64,000 nt of DNA from the NCBI GenBank assembly GCA_910589195.1, contig CAJUTC010000017.1, forward strand, positions 1-64,000, written 5' to 3'. The notes under the pieces are model-generated. The model was given only the letters and a program-made list of their open reading frames with translations. It ran no database searches and was not told the origin of the DNA. Shown here piece by piece: positions 17,435 to 26,307 of the stretch. The DNA comes from an uncultured Lachnospiraceae bacterium. Lineage in GTDB: Bacteria > Bacillota > Clostridia > Lachnospirales > Lachnospiraceae. How positions within the stretch are numbered: the stretch's first letter is position 1; each line of letters begins with the position of its first letter. Position numbers and translations under genes: made by a program.

Positions 17435-19034
17435 TGATCGTCCTCTCCTTTTCCCGTATCTCCGGAAAAACTTCATCCACTCTTCTGTCACGGACTCTTT
17501 CCCGTACCATAAGCTGGCTGTAGCGAATTCCGTTCTTCTTTAAAATATCCGCCACCTCTGTCTGGATTTTTTTATCCTGCTTTGCAAGCTGAGGAGGAAC
17601 CAAAAGCTGCAACCTGGACTCCCGATCTTGAAGGGTCATCAGCATTTCAAATTTTCCAAGGCTCTGAATATCAAATTTCAAAAAAACCTTAATGGCCCTT
17701 CCGCCCTCTTCTTTTTCTTTCTTTGCGTCGGGATCAATCCACATTTCAGACATAACATTATTCTCTTCATATTGAAAAGGGAGGAGAAAATGAAGAAGCG
17801 GCATATAGACACTTTCATTTAAAAGCATCCCGTTCATAATCGTATAAAACTGTTGTACATTCTCTAATCCTGCCTGGCCATTAGCGCCTTTTAACAGCAG
17901 GTTGGCAATGCCATCAGCAAAATCTCTGTTGGGGGTCTGCAAGCTGGAAGTCGCATTCTTTCCCGTTTCCCCCGAAAGTCCCTGCCCTTCGTTATCCCCA
18001 GATCTTTGGTAAAGCGCATCCTCCAACTCATCCAGGTTTCCTTCTCTCTTTAAGGCTTCTAGTTCCTCGCTTCCCTCCTGAACCTCCGCAAGCCAGCTGG
18101 AAATCCCATCGGTAGGCCGCTGTACTTCCCGGGAACCAAAACGGAGAAGCTCCTCCAAGCTTGCCTGGGGATCTCCCTTAAAAAGCCTGGAGAACGTACG
18201 GTTGTTAATTAAATTTTCAAATAGTTTTTCCAATCCCTTTTTTCCGCCGTTTTGGTACCGGACCGCATGGAAAATAAGGAGCATAGCCGCTTCCCGAACT
18301 GCCCCATAATCATGGGTACTGGATATATAGGAAGCCAGAAACGGGATTAAACGGTTGTTTAAAAGCCCCACATTCTGCTGGGTATCCCCATTCGCCGCCT
18401 GCCAATCCATAGCATTTGCTAAATCCTGGAATTCCTCCCGGTAAGAACGCAATAGTAGCTGTCCAATATCCCGGGTTAACGACTGCATTTGCTGCAGCAG
18501 GTGTGCTCCTGAAGAATAATCATTATATCCTTTTAAAAAGTACAAGGCGGCCTCTTTTAAACTTTCGGAAGGGTTTTGGGACAGGATTGACCGAAGGCTG
18601 TTAAAAAAGTCCCCGGTAAATCTGGCCTGGACTTCCCTTTGCCCCTGCATAAATTCTACAAGTTCCTGAGGGGAATCCATGCGGATAGAAAGCAAAAGCT
18701 TCTCAACTAAAGCCCCTACCTCGGTCTTTCCCGCCTCCTGTATCCCTGCCATATCAGAAAAAAGCAAGCGCTCCATAATAGATGAAAGATCGCCGCTTTC
18801 ACCTAATCCCTTAATAAACGCACCGTAATTGCTTTCATAATTAACCGCGCCAAACAGGGCATCCTGGTTATTCCCGGTCTGCTCCCCATCCCGCCCGTCA
18901 GCCCGGACTACCCGGGTTGGATCCACTGGATTATGGACTGCCTGGTTCGCCGCGTTATATTTTGGATCCTGAGGGTTTAACAAATTTCTGTTTTCATTCA
19001 GATTGGGTGTAGTTACCTGTAATATATTTGCCAT
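17421..19034 (-). CDS. FliK-like / YlqG-type protein
   Basis: This 537-residue, largely helical protein ends in a domain resembling FliK-C (KVFLKFDIQSLGKFEMLMTL, ESRLQLLVPPQLAKQDKKI). The N-terminal region is Asn/Gln rich, without a signal peptide. ATG 19034 has GGAGG 4 bases upstream; an open extension to 19067 is not needed. It is coupled to the FhlB-like gene by a 14-base overlap, the same arrangement as ylqG-ylqH. A role with FlhB-C in export-substrate switching is inferred. A canonical FliK lies at 51360-52697, so this one is additional. Confidence 0.65.
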   Translation of the reverse strand: MANILQVTTPNLNENRNLLNPQDPKYNAANQAVHNPVDPTRVVRADGRDGEQTGNNQDALFGAVNYESNYGAFIKGLGESGDLSSIMERLLFSDMAGIQEAGKTEVGALVEKLLLSIRMDSPQELVEFMQGQREVQARFTGDFFNSLRSILSQNPSESLKEAALYFLKGYNDYSSGAHLLQQMQSLTRDIGQLLLRSYREEFQDLANAMDWQAANGDTQQNVGLLNNRLIPFLASYISSTHDYGAVREAAMLLIFHAVRYQNGGKKGLEKLFENLINNRTFSRLFKGDPQASLEELLRFGSREVQRPTDGISSWLAEVQEGSEELEALKREGNLDELEDALYQRSGDNEGQGLSGETGKNATSSLQTPNRDFADGIANLLLKGANGQAGLENVQQFYTIMNGMLLNESVYMPLLHFLLPFQYEENNVMSEMWIDPDAKKEKEEGGRAIKVFLKFDIQSLGKFEMLMTLQDRESRLQLLVPPQLAKQDKKIQTEVADILKKNGIRYSQLMVRERVRDRRVDEVFPEIREKERTINVRI

Positions 19035-19087
19035 ACTTCCTCCAACTTTTACTCCATTCCATTCCACAAAAGCAATGATTCTCTAAT

Positions 19088-19114
19088 ATATCGGCACTTT
19101 TCCGGGAAATATTA
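19088..19114 (-). promoter_or_regulatory. Sigma-28 promoter of the FliK-like / FhlB accessory operon
   Basis: The minus strand reads TAAT, 15 bases, GCCGATAT, a strong SigD/FliA match, about 55 bases before ATG 19034. It likely drives the accessory run toward 5147 at the late stage. It lies back to back with the flgM promoter; the 330 bases between 19035 and 19364 hold only these two promoters, and I see no gene there. Confidence 0.65.
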
Positions 19115-19252
19115 GAAATCGGCAGCTACTATGGCCTTTTTATTATATTATTTTTTTCTTCTTTGTACAAGAGAGAAAATCAAATTTTAAGCTTTGTAAA
19201 AAAATGTTAAGCATCTTCAATAAAAAGCCGCTATCAAAATCATCGGTTTATC

Positions 19253-19279
19253 TTATCCAAACGCAAAAAATGCCGATAA
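19253..19279 (+). promoter_or_regulatory. Sigma-28 promoter of flgM operon
   Basis: The plus strand reads CTTAT, 15 bases, GCCGATAA, with the -10 box at 19272-19279. It lies about 85 bases before the flgM ATG. Sigma-28 control of its own anti-sigma gene fits known feedback. Confidence 0.6.
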
Positions 19280-19364
19280 ACATGTATATAGCTATAACAA
19301 AAATCAATTTTTGAACCGAGAACGAAAGCAGAAATCGTTCTGCTTCGAGAAGGGAGGTTGCTTT

Positions 19365-19664
19365 ATGAACATTACATTCCAGGCGCTGAATGCTGTATAC
19401 CGTCCGTCGGTTCCCGCGCAGAGCAAGCAAAAACCACGGTCCGAAACCATAAAAGGAGATTATGATACCGTTAATATCCGCCATGTCCCGGCTTCCTTGG
19501 AAGACGATGAAAGCTTTGCCCGGATACTGGCCAAAAAAACCGCTTCCCAATTAGGCGAAGGAGCCAGCCAGGAACGGGTTCAGGAACTTAGCCGCCGGAT
19601 TACGGACGGCACTTATCAGCCCAATGCCCAGAGAATCGCGGGGCGCCTGCTGGGATTAAGCTGA
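19365..19664 (+). CDS. flgM: Anti-sigma-28 factor FlgM
   Basis: This 99-residue protein matches FlgM in length and in its C-terminal helical region (DYDTVNIRHVPASLEDDESF, RITDGTYQPNAQRIAGRLL). ATG 19365 follows GGGAGG by 7 bases; the open frame extends upstream without support. FlgM binds and inhibits sigma-28 until it is exported through the finished hook. It heads the plus-strand run flgM-flgN-flgK-flgL, the usual Gram-positive order, and the matching sigma factor is at 37329-38099. Confidence 0.9.
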   Translation: MNITFQALNAVYRPSVPAQSKQKPRSETIKGDYDTVNIRHVPASLEDDESFARILAKKTASQLGEGASQERVQELSRRITDGTYQPNAQRIAGRLLGLS

Positions 19665-19721
19665 CTGCCAAAGAGGCGGTCAGCAGCTTTGTAAGGACAG
19701 AAAGGAGTTTTCAGGCTTTTT

Positions 19722-20204
19722 ATGGCACAGACTATACAGGAACCATTAGAAGAATTCGCCTCTGTTATCGAGGAGTTAACGGAACTGGCAGGCACCATTT
19801 CTCAAATAGAAGAGAAAAAAACCCAGGCCGCTGCCGATAAGGAACATCACAAACTGGATGGCTATATCCAAAAGGAACAGGCGGCTATTTTGAAGCTTCG
19901 GGGACTAGAACAGCGCAGGACGCGTTTAGCTGAGTCCTTAGGCTGGAAATCGATGACGTTCCGCCAGATTTTAGAACACGCTTCCCCGAAACAGAAAGAA
20001 CAACTGGAACCTATTTTTAACAATTTAGAGCAGCAGCTTCTTGAGCTGAAAGCATCCCGCCAAGCTTCTGAGCGGATCATTAATGTACGGCTCCATGAAC
20101 TGCAGGTATTAATTGCCAAAGCAGAAGGCGGCTCCTACGATGAAGCAGGAAATATTAATTTAAACAGCCCTGTCCATTCAAAGCTCCAGGGAAAATACGT
20201 TTAA
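19722..20204 (+). CDS. flgN: Flagellar export chaperone FlgN
   Basis: This 160-residue, strongly helical, coiled-coil protein (EEFASVIEELTELAGTI, QKEQAAILKLRGLEQRR) lies between flgM and flgK, where FlgN is expected. FlgN holds the hook-filament junction proteins FlgK and FlgL for export. The best ribosome site (AAAGGAG) is 14 bases from the ATG, which is long. It ends with NLNSPVHSKLQGKYV, consistent with the family. Confidence 0.8.
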   Translation: MAQTIQEPLEEFASVIEELTELAGTISQIEEKKTQAAADKEHHKLDGYIQKEQAAILKLRGLEQRRTRLAESLGWKSMTFRQILEHASPKQKEQLEPIFNNLEQQLLELKASRQASERIINVRLHELQVLIAKAEGGSYDEAGNINLNSPVHSKLQGKYV

Positions 20205-20276
20205 ACGACAACAGGAAGCAAGCGCTTTCTTTTGGCAGATTTATAGAGTGAAAGAAATAGTTCGGAGGATTTAAGT

Positions 20277-22163
20277 ATGATACGAGCATCTTTTGCCGGA
20301 TTTACCACCGCTCTCTCCGCCTTGCAGGCGAATCAAAAGCGGTTGGATATTACCGGCCAAAACCTTGCAAATATGAACACAGTTGGATATACCAGGCAAG
20401 CGCTCCAGGTATCCAGCGTAAACTATTCCAATCCGGTATCCCATTATATGAACGGATCCGAAGTGGTGGTAGGCTTCGGTGTCCATATGGATAAAGTTGT
20501 CCAGATCCGGGATCCGTATCTGGATATCCAATACCGGAACCAGATGCAGAAATCTGGATACAATGATTCCATACAGGATGCCCTGGACAGGCTGTCCAAT
20601 GTATTTGACGAAAGCCAGATTGACGGCATCCGTTCCGCTTTCGACGATATCCAGGCTACCTTAACTGCTATGCAGGATTTGCCCAATGTAAGAGATCCGA
20701 TTTATGAGTCAGAACTGCGGATCCGGATGCAGGCATTGACCAATAAATTAAATGAAGCTTCCAGAGAAATCGATCAGGCAGAACGGGAAGAGCTTGCCAA
20801 ACTAGACGGGCGGAATGTAAATGAACAAGGTTCTGTTGAGCGGATTAACGATATCTTACAGCAGATCGGTTCCTTAAACCGCCAGATTAAGAGAAACCAG
20901 ATTGGCGGGCAGCAAAGCTTAGAACTGATGGATGAGCGGAATGTGCTTCTTGATGAATTGTCAAGCTACATTCCCATTGAAGTGGAATACTACAAAGACG
21001 CCGCCCACGACGGCATTAAAAATGGAAATGCTGCCAACAGCGAGATTTATGACTATGATGGAAAAGGCAATATTATCGGCAGAAAAGAGTGGCCCGATGA
21101 TTTGCGGGTTAAGATGGTCTATGAAGATGCAAACGGAGATCGGCAATTCCTTACCTTGGTGGAAGGAACTGTAGGCAATGGCAGCGACAACTACGGAAGC
21201 TTAGATATCGGTATGTTGGATGACGCCGGAAATTTCTCAAAAGATCCCAATGGCCAGTATACCCAGCCGGATGTAAATGATCCTACTAATGTAGGCCTTA
21301 TTTTCCACGGCACAAAGCTTGACTGGGAAGAGAAGCCCCTGACAAATACAGATATAGAATTTAAGCGGACTTATGATACTACGGATCCGACTGCTCCTAA
21401 AGCCCAAATTTCAAACCAGTTCCCAAGTGATTCCGGATCCCTCCAGGGAAGCTTGGATATGCTATGGAAGGATGGAAAAACCGATGGCATTACCGATGTA
21501 AACGGCTACGAATTTTACAGGAATCAGATTGATAACCTGGCTTCTTCCTTTGCGGAAGTGATGAATACCTTAAATTACTGGGGCAACGCTAATAATAATG
21601 TTCCGGATACAAACGCCTTCCTTCTTGCCAATAAGACAGACGGTACTTCCGCCGGCATTACGGCTGCTAATATCACGATCAATGAAGAGTGGACGGCAGG
21701 AAATGTCCATATTGGTACTGTTGCAAATAATATCTTGCAAAAAGGCGAAGCTTATGACCCGGATGCAAACGGCAATACAAACGATACCATCAAGAATATG
21801 CTGGAGGCCATGACTGCCACATATCCTTATAGCAATTTAGTTCTTTGGGATGGAAGCGGAACCTCAAAACCTTTATTTGACACCGTAAACTTAAAAAATA
21901 ATTCCTTCTCGGATTACATGAACTATACATCCACTGTCCTGGCTAATGATTCCTATAAGAATACCAACGCGTTAAAAACGAATGTAACGGTGTTAAACGG
22001 AATCCAAAGCTCCCGTGATTCGGTTTCCGGCGTCAGCCTGGACGAAGAGGCCTCAAATATGATGATGTACATGTCCGCTTACAATGCCGCGTCCCGGGTT
22101 ATGACCACATTAGATGAAGCACTGGATCGATTAATTAGCAGTACCGGCGTGGTAGGACGTTAA
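20277..22163 (+). CDS. flgK: Hook-filament junction protein FlgK
   Basis: This 628-residue protein starts MIRASFAGFTTALSALQAN and TGQNLANMNTVGYTRQ, and ends with SGVSLDEEASNMMMYMSAYN, both canonical FlgK termini. It is longer than most FlgK proteins (about 500-550) because of a central insertion rich in Asp, Asn and Gly (around residues 245-370). It is exported and joins the hook to the filament. It stands directly upstream of flgL. Confidence 0.95.
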   Translation: MIRASFAGFTTALSALQANQKRLDITGQNLANMNTVGYTRQALQVSSVNYSNPVSHYMNGSEVVVGFGVHMDKVVQIRDPYLDIQYRNQMQKSGYNDSIQDALDRLSNVFDESQIDGIRSAFDDIQATLTAMQDLPNVRDPIYESELRIRMQALTNKLNEASREIDQAEREELAKLDGRNVNEQGSVERINDILQQIGSLNRQIKRNQIGGQQSLELMDERNVLLDELSSYIPIEVEYYKDAAHDGIKNGNAANSEIYDYDGKGNIIGRKEWPDDLRVKMVYEDANGDRQFLTLVEGTVGNGSDNYGSLDIGMLDDAGNFSKDPNGQYTQPDVNDPTNVGLIFHGTKLDWEEKPLTNTDIEFKRTYDTTDPTAPKAQISNQFPSDSGSLQGSLDMLWKDGKTDGITDVNGYEFYRNQIDNLASSFAEVMNTLNYWGNANNNVPDTNAFLLANKTDGTSAGITAANITINEEWTAGNVHIGTVANNILQKGEAYDPDANGNTNDTIKNMLEAMTATYPYSNLVLWDGSGTSKPLFDTVNLKNNSFSDYMNYTSTVLANDSYKNTNALKTNVTVLNGIQSSRDSVSGVSLDEEASNMMMYMSAYNAASRVMTTLDEALDRLISSTGVVGR

Positions 22164-22239
22164 TATTTTGTTTCTTACAGCAAGGCTTTCCGCTTTGCTG
22201 TAAAAAGCTGTTACGATAATGATTAATGGAGGTATTACA

Positions 22240-23448
22240 ATGCGTGTAACAAATGCGGCAACCTATCGGAAATTCACCACATCAGCCAACGATGTGCATG
22301 CCAGATTAAATAAAAGCTTTGCGAAGGTATCCAGCGGAGAGGCTTATGAATCGGCTGCGGAAAGCCCCCTCTCCTACTACAAAAGCAAGAAAATTGATAA
22401 CCAGTATCTGGATATCTTAAGCAAAAAATCCCTTTTGAAGAATGTCCAAAACCGGATCTATCAGCAGGAACTTGGCGCGCGGGATATCCAGGATATCCTT
22501 TCCAAAGCGAAAACCCAGGTGCAGTATGCCAGGACATCTACCACTACTTCCACTGCCTTACGGAGTCTTCGTGATGATTTGCTTCAGAAAGAGCATGAAA
22601 TTGTAAACAATTTAAATGCCCAGTATCAGGATTACTATATTTATGGCGGGAATGACATTTCTACGGCTCCATTCTCCCTTAGTGCTGATGGTACCGAATT
22701 TACCTTCACCCACATTTTCCCAGGAGAGGATACTCCGGAAACTTTTAAGTTTAAGTTAACAGAAAATCCAAATGACGGAAGTTATAAATTCGAATTAGAT
22801 TTAACAGGCAGTAGCTTAACCCCAAGTGAAGCGGAAACCAAACTTCGCCAGGCCATGTCAGAGCAAGGCCGTATTGATTTAGGATATGGTTCCATCCGTG
22901 ACAAAAATACGCTGCTTGACACTTATACCGGAGGATTAAATGTGTTAACTGGTGTTTCTTCGGATGGTATCAGCTTGGATCCAAATGACCCTATCGGCGG
23001 AGAAGCTTCTGTTGCCGATCTGTTAAGTAAAAGCCCTATTGCGCTCATCGGCCAGGCAGTACAGTCCATTACCAAATACTCTAGCGCAAAGGAATCGTAT
23101 GAGAATGGCACTCAAGGCGCCCCTGGCGTTCCTACTACAGAGGAAATGGATAAGATTACCGGCGACACATATCACGTTTTAGGGGAAACCATTTCTTCTA
23201 TGACGGAAGCCGAGCACACAGTCAGCACTGTTTACGCTGATTTAGGCAACCGCTACCGCCTGTTAACGGATTTGGAAACAAAGTTAAATAAGACTGCTGA
23301 TTCCTTAACCGAGCAATATTCTAACGCATGGGGAGCTGACCCTTATGAGTCTATTGTAGAGCTGTACAATAATCAGTATGCTTACAATGCTGCCCTTAAA
23401 GTAGGAACTAACCTTATGAGTTCTTCTCTCTTTGATTTTATAAGTTAA
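22240..23448 (+). CDS. flgL: Hook-filament junction protein FlgL
   Basis: This 402-residue protein carries a flagellin-like N-terminus (MRVTNAATYRKFTTSAND, LNKSFAKVSSGEAYESAAES) and a C-terminal flagellin-like helix region ending NLMSSSLFDFIS. ATG 22240 follows GGAGG by 7 bases; the open frame runs slightly upstream. FlgL is the second junction protein, exported with FlgK under FlgN. Confidence 0.95.
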   Translation: MRVTNAATYRKFTTSANDVHARLNKSFAKVSSGEAYESAAESPLSYYKSKKIDNQYLDILSKKSLLKNVQNRIYQQELGARDIQDILSKAKTQVQYARTSTTTSTALRSLRDDLLQKEHEIVNNLNAQYQDYYIYGGNDISTAPFSLSADGTEFTFTHIFPGEDTPETFKFKLTENPNDGSYKFELDLTGSSLTPSEAETKLRQAMSEQGRIDLGYGSIRDKNTLLDTYTGGLNVLTGVSSDGISLDPNDPIGGEASVADLLSKSPIALIGQAVQSITKYSSAKESYENGTQGAPGVPTTEEMDKITGDTYHVLGETISSMTEAEHTVSTVYADLGNRYRLLTDLETKLNKTADSLTEQYSNAWGADPYESIVELYNNQYAYNAALKVGTNLMSSSLFDFIS

Positions 23449-23484
23449 TTTTGTCCCTTTTATCACTACGGAAGGAGGGTTTTT

Positions 23485-24120
23485 ATGCAGCCGCTTATTA
23501 AAATAACTACAGAACCAATTCGTATTATGCGTTTTTCACAAAATGCCCGGCTGGTGAATGCGGATTCTGTTGATATGGAGCGGAGAAAAGCAATTGCACG
23601 TCACTTATCCATGCAGAAATCCAGTGCGCAGGGATCCGTGTCTGTTGAAAATCTTACAAAGATTAACCGCACATTTTCTACCCACACCAATGTAACTCCT
23701 CAAATCCAAGGGGATACTTATCAGCAAGTAAACCGCCAGGCAGCCCAGATTTCCGCACAGATATCTCTGCCGCAGAAATCCGCAACGATCCCAGCCAGCA
23801 GTAACTCTATCGCAAATTTTAATTCCGGCGATATCAGCACCGTAGCCGATTCCACCATGGCGGCAATAGCCGCGAATCCGGTTTCGGCTCCAACTGTAAG
23901 CCAAAGCCAGAATATTTCTTCCGAAACCAATGCATCCTATGCGATGCAGAGAGGCGCTTTTGAAATGCGTGTAGCAAAAGGAGAGCTTACTTATCTCCCG
24001 CCGCTTACCATGACAATTATTACCCAAAGGCCTCAGGTACACATTGAATATCTGGGAGGCTATAATTATGTTCCTCCCCTGGACAGCGGTTCAGGCGGAA
24101 GTATTAACTTATTCACGTAG
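23485..24120 (+). CDS. DUF6470 family protein between flgL and fliW
   Basis: This 211-residue protein (MQPLIKITTEPIRIMRFSQN start) has a Ser/Gln-rich centre and a C-terminal stretch LTMTIITQRPQVHIEYLGGY. The position between flgL and fliW is typical of DUF6470 in Gram-positive flagellar loci. Function is unknown; an export or assembly role is only a contextual guess. GGAGGG lies 7 bases before the ATG. Confidence 0.7.
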   Translation: MQPLIKITTEPIRIMRFSQNARLVNADSVDMERRKAIARHLSMQKSSAQGSVSVENLTKINRTFSTHTNVTPQIQGDTYQQVNRQAAQISAQISLPQKSATIPASSNSIANFNSGDISTVADSTMAAIAANPVSAPTVSQSQNISSETNASYAMQRGAFEMRVAKGELTYLPPLTMTIITQRPQVHIEYLGGYNYVPPLDSGSGGSINLFT

Positions 24121-24134
24121 GAGTGTTATTTAAT

Positions 24135-24632
24135 ATGACAATACAAACTGATTATGGTATGGTGGAATATGAACAGGAAGATCTTTTAATCTTTCCTGAC
24201 GGAATTTTCGGTTTTCCCAATTTGACCAAATACCTGCTGCTCCGCATGAAGGAATCGGACGATTCTTTGCTGCTGATGCTGTCTGTAGAAGAAAGCCAGG
24301 TAGTTTTTGTACTGATTAATCCATTCTTCCTGTGCCCTGACTATTCACCCGTACTAGCTCCAGAAGAGCTTTCCTGTTTAAAAAGTAAAGACAGTGGAGA
24401 GCTTTCCTATTATGCAATCTGTGTTGTCCGGAATGATTACCTGGAAAACACCGTTAATTTAAAATGTCCCTTGGTAATTAATCCAAATACACGCCATGGA
24501 ATGCAGATAATCTTAAACGATTCCCAATATGGATATCGCCATAAGCTGCGTTCTTTCCCGTCAATTAGTGACTCAACAAAGAACCCTGAAGAGGAGTGCC
24601 CCCATGCTGATACTTCGACGAAAAAAAAATGA
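24135..24632 (+). CDS. fliW: Flagellar assembly factor FliW
   Basis: This 165-residue protein has FliW hallmarks (DLLIFPDGIFGFPNLTKYLL, CPDYSPVLAPEELSCL, CPLVINPNTRHGMQIIL). ATG 24135 has TAGGAG upstream, overlapping the previous stop; a GTG at 24123 would add four residues. FliW binds flagellin and sequesters CsrA, linking free flagellin to translation of flagellin mRNA. Its 3' end overlaps csrA by 29 bases, so the two are coupled. Confidence 0.9.
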   Translation: MTIQTDYGMVEYEQEDLLIFPDGIFGFPNLTKYLLLRMKESDDSLLLMLSVEESQVVFVLINPFFLCPDYSPVLAPEELSCLKSKDSGELSYYAICVVRNDYLENTVNLKCPLVINPNTRHGMQIILNDSQYGYRHKLRSFPSISDSTKNPEEECPHADTSTKKK

Positions 24633-24909
24633 AAGCCTTTTGATTGGAGAAAATATCCGTATTACAGTTATTGATTGTGCCGGTGACGGTGTCCGTCTTG
24701 CCATCGACGCGCCGAAACAGATTTCTATCCTCCGGGAAGAGCTTTCAGAGGCGGAGCAGACAAATAAAACATCACTCTCTCCAGATTTAAAGTCCGTTTG
24801 GATGCTTCAATCAATCTTTCAGAAGCAGACGGAAAATTCGGCGGATGGGAACAGCCACATATCAGGGGATGCTGAGGAAGCTGATGCAGATCAATCAAAA
24901 AATGATTAA
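24604..24909 (+). CDS. csrA: Carbon storage regulator CsrA with extended C-terminus
   Basis: Residues 1-55 are a CsrA core: MLILRRKKNESLLIGENIRI, then VRLAIDAPKQISILREEL. The protein is 101 residues, longer than the common 60-75. The tail (residues 60-101) is acidic, with Ser, Asn, Glu and Asp. CsrA binds GGA sites in mRNA leaders, notably flagellin. FliW overlaps it upstream. GAGGAG lies 6 bases before the ATG. Confidence 0.9.
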   Translation: MLILRRKKNESLLIGENIRITVIDCAGDGVRLAIDAPKQISILREELSEAEQTNKTSLSPDLKSVWMLQSIFQKQTENSADGNSHISGDAEEADADQSKND

Positions 24910-24918
24910 GGAAACATG

Positions 24919-24976
24919 ATTGAAGAAGCATACTTAGCTTGAGTTGAAGAAGTATGATTGAATTGAAGAAGCATAC
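24919..24976 (+). repeat. Three short direct repeats after csrA
   Basis: The unit ATTGAAGAAGCATAC occurs at 24919-24933 and 24962-24976, with a diverged copy (GTTGAAGAAGTAT) at 24943-24955. They lie between the csrA stop and the terminator. Function is unknown; they could be slippage products. Confidence 0.6.
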
Positions 24977-25015
24977 GACTTGAAATGTCGGAAGAAAATA
25001 CTTGAAAAAACAATT

Positions 25016-25059
25016 AATCCTGCTGCATGAAAACAAAATTACTTTCATGCGGCAGGATT
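25016..25059. terminator. Bidirectional intrinsic terminator between csrA and the nucleotidyltransferase-like gene
   Basis: AATCCTGCTGCATGAAA at 25016-25032 pairs with TTTCATGCGGCAGGATT at 25043-25059 around a 10-base loop. The plus side is followed by a T run (TTTTTC). It sits between convergent genes, so it can serve both. Confidence 0.75.
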
Positions 25060-25119
25060 TTTCATATTCTATCCTATAACGGTTTATCAAAATTACCTGG
25101 ATCGATTTATCTTGAAATC

Positions 25120-26307
25120 TTATCCCGAACGCAAAAATGTCCGGAATAATAGCCGGATATCACGAAGAATCCAAAATACAGGTAAAAGCACCGGAAGCTT
25201 TTCTACTGACGGATAGATGGAAGACATATAATGAAAATCCGGAAATACCCATCTCAGCTTTTTGTTAACCTTCGAAAACCTTCTGGCAAGCTTTTCTTTC
25301 CAAAGACCACGGCTCTCTTCTTTCTGTTCTTTGTTGATCTCTTTTTGAATCAAATTCTGCAGCCGGATCGCCTGGGAGTCTGACTCATGATTGATAATTC
25401 CTTTTGTCAGAAGCCGGTCTTCCAATATATCATAAACCGCCATATCCTCTGGCTGGTTTGTAAAGTAGCTGTCTTTTTTATCGCCAAACCACATATAGGC
25501 AATGCGCAAAATCTTATTTGACAATTCATCCACCTGGAATTCGGCTAATCGTTTCTGAACAGCTTCCGTATTGAAGCTATCTCGCCATTCTAGGTGGCAA
25601 AGTAAAAGATCCATTACCTCCCGTAATGTTAAAACGTCTTCTACATAATGGTAAGCAGCTACAGCCATACGAAAAATAAATTCACTTTCTGCCGGAAGCA
25701 TCCGTATATATTCGTAAGGCTCCTTAATACAGGAATTTTCCAACAGCTTTGCCATGTTTTTCTGATATTTTGCTGTGCGGAAAGGTAATGTATGGTATAA
25801 AACAACAGATACGCCAGGCACCTTTTTTAAGCGCTCGCCCCATCCCTTATATACCTGATCCGTTTCATATCCCAGATCAATCAGATATCCTTTCGCTAAT
25901 GTATAGTTTTCATCATCCAGAAGAATTTGCAGCGGACTATTTGCTGCCATCTCGGGAAGCTTATAAAAATCTCTCACATATTCATAGGTGAGAACAATAC
26001 AGGAAATTTCCCGCATATCCAGCCAGGTCAATATCTCCTGGGTCATTTCTTTACAATTTTCCCCAAACAATAAAGATTCCTGATAGCGCGCAAAGAAATG
26101 CTCTCGCCACCGTTCCGGCAGAGCATCCCCATGTCCTAAAAGTCCAAGGTATACGATATTTGCCACTTTATGGAAATCTGCCAAGCGAAACATCCGCTCC
26201 CAATCCAGGCGGCTATGTACAATATGCAAATCGTCCTGACGGATAATCGAGGACACGATTCCTACCAGGGATCGCCCTTCAAATAATAATTGATTCATCG
26301 CTCTCAC
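25120..26307 (-). CDS. Nucleotidyltransferase-like (NTP_transf_5) protein
   Basis: This protein of about 395 residues resembles the uncharacterised NTP_transf_5 family: DFHKVANIVYLGLLGHGDAL, SPLQILLDDENYTLAKGYLI, VVLYHTLPF and YHYVEDVLTLREVMDLLL. The usual family signature R.x.DxDl is degenerate here (LQILLDD), so catalysis is uncertain. The GTG start overlaps the preceding stop (GTGA); ATG 26298 is an alternative. It is the last gene behind fliS and a FliT-like gene. Such proteins are more often found near capsule or glycan genes. Confidence 0.65.
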   Translation of the reverse strand: MRAMNQLLFEGRSLVGIVSSIIRQDDLHIVHSRLDWERMFRLADFHKVANIVYLGLLGHGDALPERWREHFFARYQESLLFGENCKEMTQEILTWLDMREISCIVLTYEYVRDFYKLPEMAANSPLQILLDDENYTLAKGYLIDLGYETDQVYKGWGERLKKVPGVSVVLYHTLPFRTAKYQKNMAKLLENSCIKEPYEYIRMLPAESEFIFRMAVAAYHYVEDVLTLREVMDLLLCHLEWRDSFNTEAVQKRLAEFQVDELSNKILRIAYMWFGDKKDSYFTNQPEDMAVYDILEDRLLTKGIINHESDSQAIRLQNLIQKEINKEQKEESRGLWKEKLARRFSKVNKKLRWVFPDFHYMSSIYPSVEKLPVLLPVFWILRDIRLLFRTFLRSG

